A stretch of DNA of 37,987 bases from Paracoccaceae bacterium. Lineage in GTDB: Bacteria > Pseudomonadota > Alphaproteobacteria > Rhodobacterales > Rhodobacteraceae. The notes under the pieces were generated by a model. The model was not told the origin of the DNA and searched no databases. It saw nothing but the letters and a program-made list of their open reading frames with translations. Shown here piece after piece: positions 37,020 to 37,987 of this stretch; within the stretch, counting starts at the first letter, position 1; each line of letters begins with the position of its first letter. Made by a program: the position numbers and the translations under genes. Where the stretch lies: contig JABSSB010000125.1 in NCBI GenBank assembly GCA_013214715.1, forward strand, positions 1 through 37,987, given 5' to 3'.

Positions 37020-37972
37020 GCGCTCGTCTTGGTCATGGCGGCCACTTCGCGCACCAGATTGGCGCAATCGCCCGGCGTGACCATCGGCAGCATGTGACCG
37101 CGGCCCTTCAATTCGTGATAGGTGAGCCCGTATTGCACCATGGGCTTGCCCTGTTCTTCGGCGTTGAGGATCACGTCCTGCTCTCCGAACAAAACCGCCC
37201 CCGGCACAGTGAGGTCAGCATAGCGTTTTGACAGGCGATGCACCCCGCCCGACGCCTCATAGTCCTGACTGGCGGTCACAAACGCCTTTGGGCGCAGGCC
37301 CAGCACGCCCCCGGCACGGGAGATGAAGCCTTCGGCGACCGGGTCGGGGCGGAACACCTCGGCCAGTACCGTTGCCCCGGCCATCTGCGCCATCGGCACG
37401 GCCACCGTGCGTGACAGGATGCGGCGGTGCAGGTCGTTTTGCACGACAAGACCAGAAAACGCCTGTGAGGGCGCTTTGGGCCGATGCGTCAAAGGCGCGA
37501 TTAAAGCCAGCCCCGTCACACGCTCTGGCTGGTTCAGTGCCATACCCAGCGCCACGGCACCGCCCAGCGAATGGCCCACGATCATCGCCTTGTCGACGCC
37601 TATCTGCTCCAGCGCCGAATGGATCATCCGCCCCTGTTCCAGCAGATCGGCCTGCGCCGGACCCAGGCGGGTGGAATATCCGCATCCGGGGCGGTCCACG
37701 ACGATCAGGCGGTATTCGTCGGACAACTGGTCGGTCACTGCAAAGGTGAAATGCTGTAACTGACCCGAAAGCCCGTGGATCATCACCACAACCGGCGCAT
37801 CGCGCGGGCCCAGATCGACGTAATGGATCGACCCTCCCGGCACATCCAGATGCTGTCCCACAGCGGGCAGAGCGGCCTCGGCTCGTTTGGCGATGCTGCG
37901 CGTCCACAGGATTGGGCCCAACACGATACTGCCGACAAACAGCAGCAGGAAAACAATAATTGTGAACAGCAT
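37016..37972 (-). CDS. Alpha/beta hydrolase
   Basis: DAPVVVMIHGLSGQLQHF; KAMIVGHSLGGAVALGMAL (GHSLGG nucleophile elbow); GRGHMLPM. Confidence 0.92.
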   Translation of the reverse strand: MLFTIIVFLLLFVGSIVLGPILWTRSIAKRAEAALPAVGQHLDVPGGSIHYVDLGPRDAPVVVMIHGLSGQLQHFTFAVTDQLSDEYRLIVVDRPGCGYSTRLGPAQADLLEQGRMIHSALEQIGVDKAMIVGHSLGGAVALGMALNQPERVTGLALIAPLTHRPKAPSQAFSGLVVQNDLHRRILSRTVAVPMAQMAGATVLAEVFRPDPVAEGFISRAGGVLGLRPKAFVTASQDYEASGGVHRLSKRYADLTVPGAVLFGEQDVILNAEEQGKPMVQYGLTYHELKGRGHMLPMVTPGDCANLVREVAAMTKTSA

Positions 37973-37987
37973 GAAACCCCTTTCGCT

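Noticed and set aside
1-37987. CRISPR array, tRNA/rRNA genes, prophage, transposon or secretion/toxin cluster
   Set aside because: No regularly spaced repeats, tRNA-like or rRNA-like sequence, integrase, transposase or structural phage proteins were recognised. A covariance-model scan would be needed to exclude small RNAs.

Overview
GC-rich alphaproteobacterial chromosomal window, most likely Rhodobacteraceae/Roseobacter group (inferred from protein content and gene order). Most of it is conserved core or metabolic sequence: etfBA; a hybrid histidine kinase; 3-hydroxybutyryl-CoA dehydrogenase; the block acyltransferase / ptsH / manX-type EIIA / rapZ / short hprK / chvG-type kinase / chvI-type regulator / pckA; a probable methylsuccinyl-CoA dehydrogenase (ethylmalonyl-CoA pathway); recO; a homogentisate catabolism cluster (marR, hmgA, fahA, an MBL-fold protein, an FAD monooxygenase, DUF2783); rpmI-rplT; a nucleotide cyclase; pyruvate kinase; N-formylglutamate amidohydrolase; DUF6868; DUF1244; an alpha/beta hydrolase. 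I see no rRNA, tRNA, CRISPR array, transposase, phage gene or secondary-metabolite cluster, and no clear complete undescribed system. The observations most worth a second look are: (1) seven disrupted genes in 38 kb, three of them adjacent; (2) a helically phased tandem repeat upstream of pckA whose core recurs upstream of pyk; (3) an MBL-fold protein in the homogentisate cluster that appears to have lost the second-metal ligands; (4) an orphan Imm11/DUF1629-like gene bracketed by two copies of an intergenic repeat; (5) a homogentisate cluster with no maleylacetoacetate isomerase, where a deleted symporter pseudogene follows instead. All family calls come from reading translations; no searches were run.
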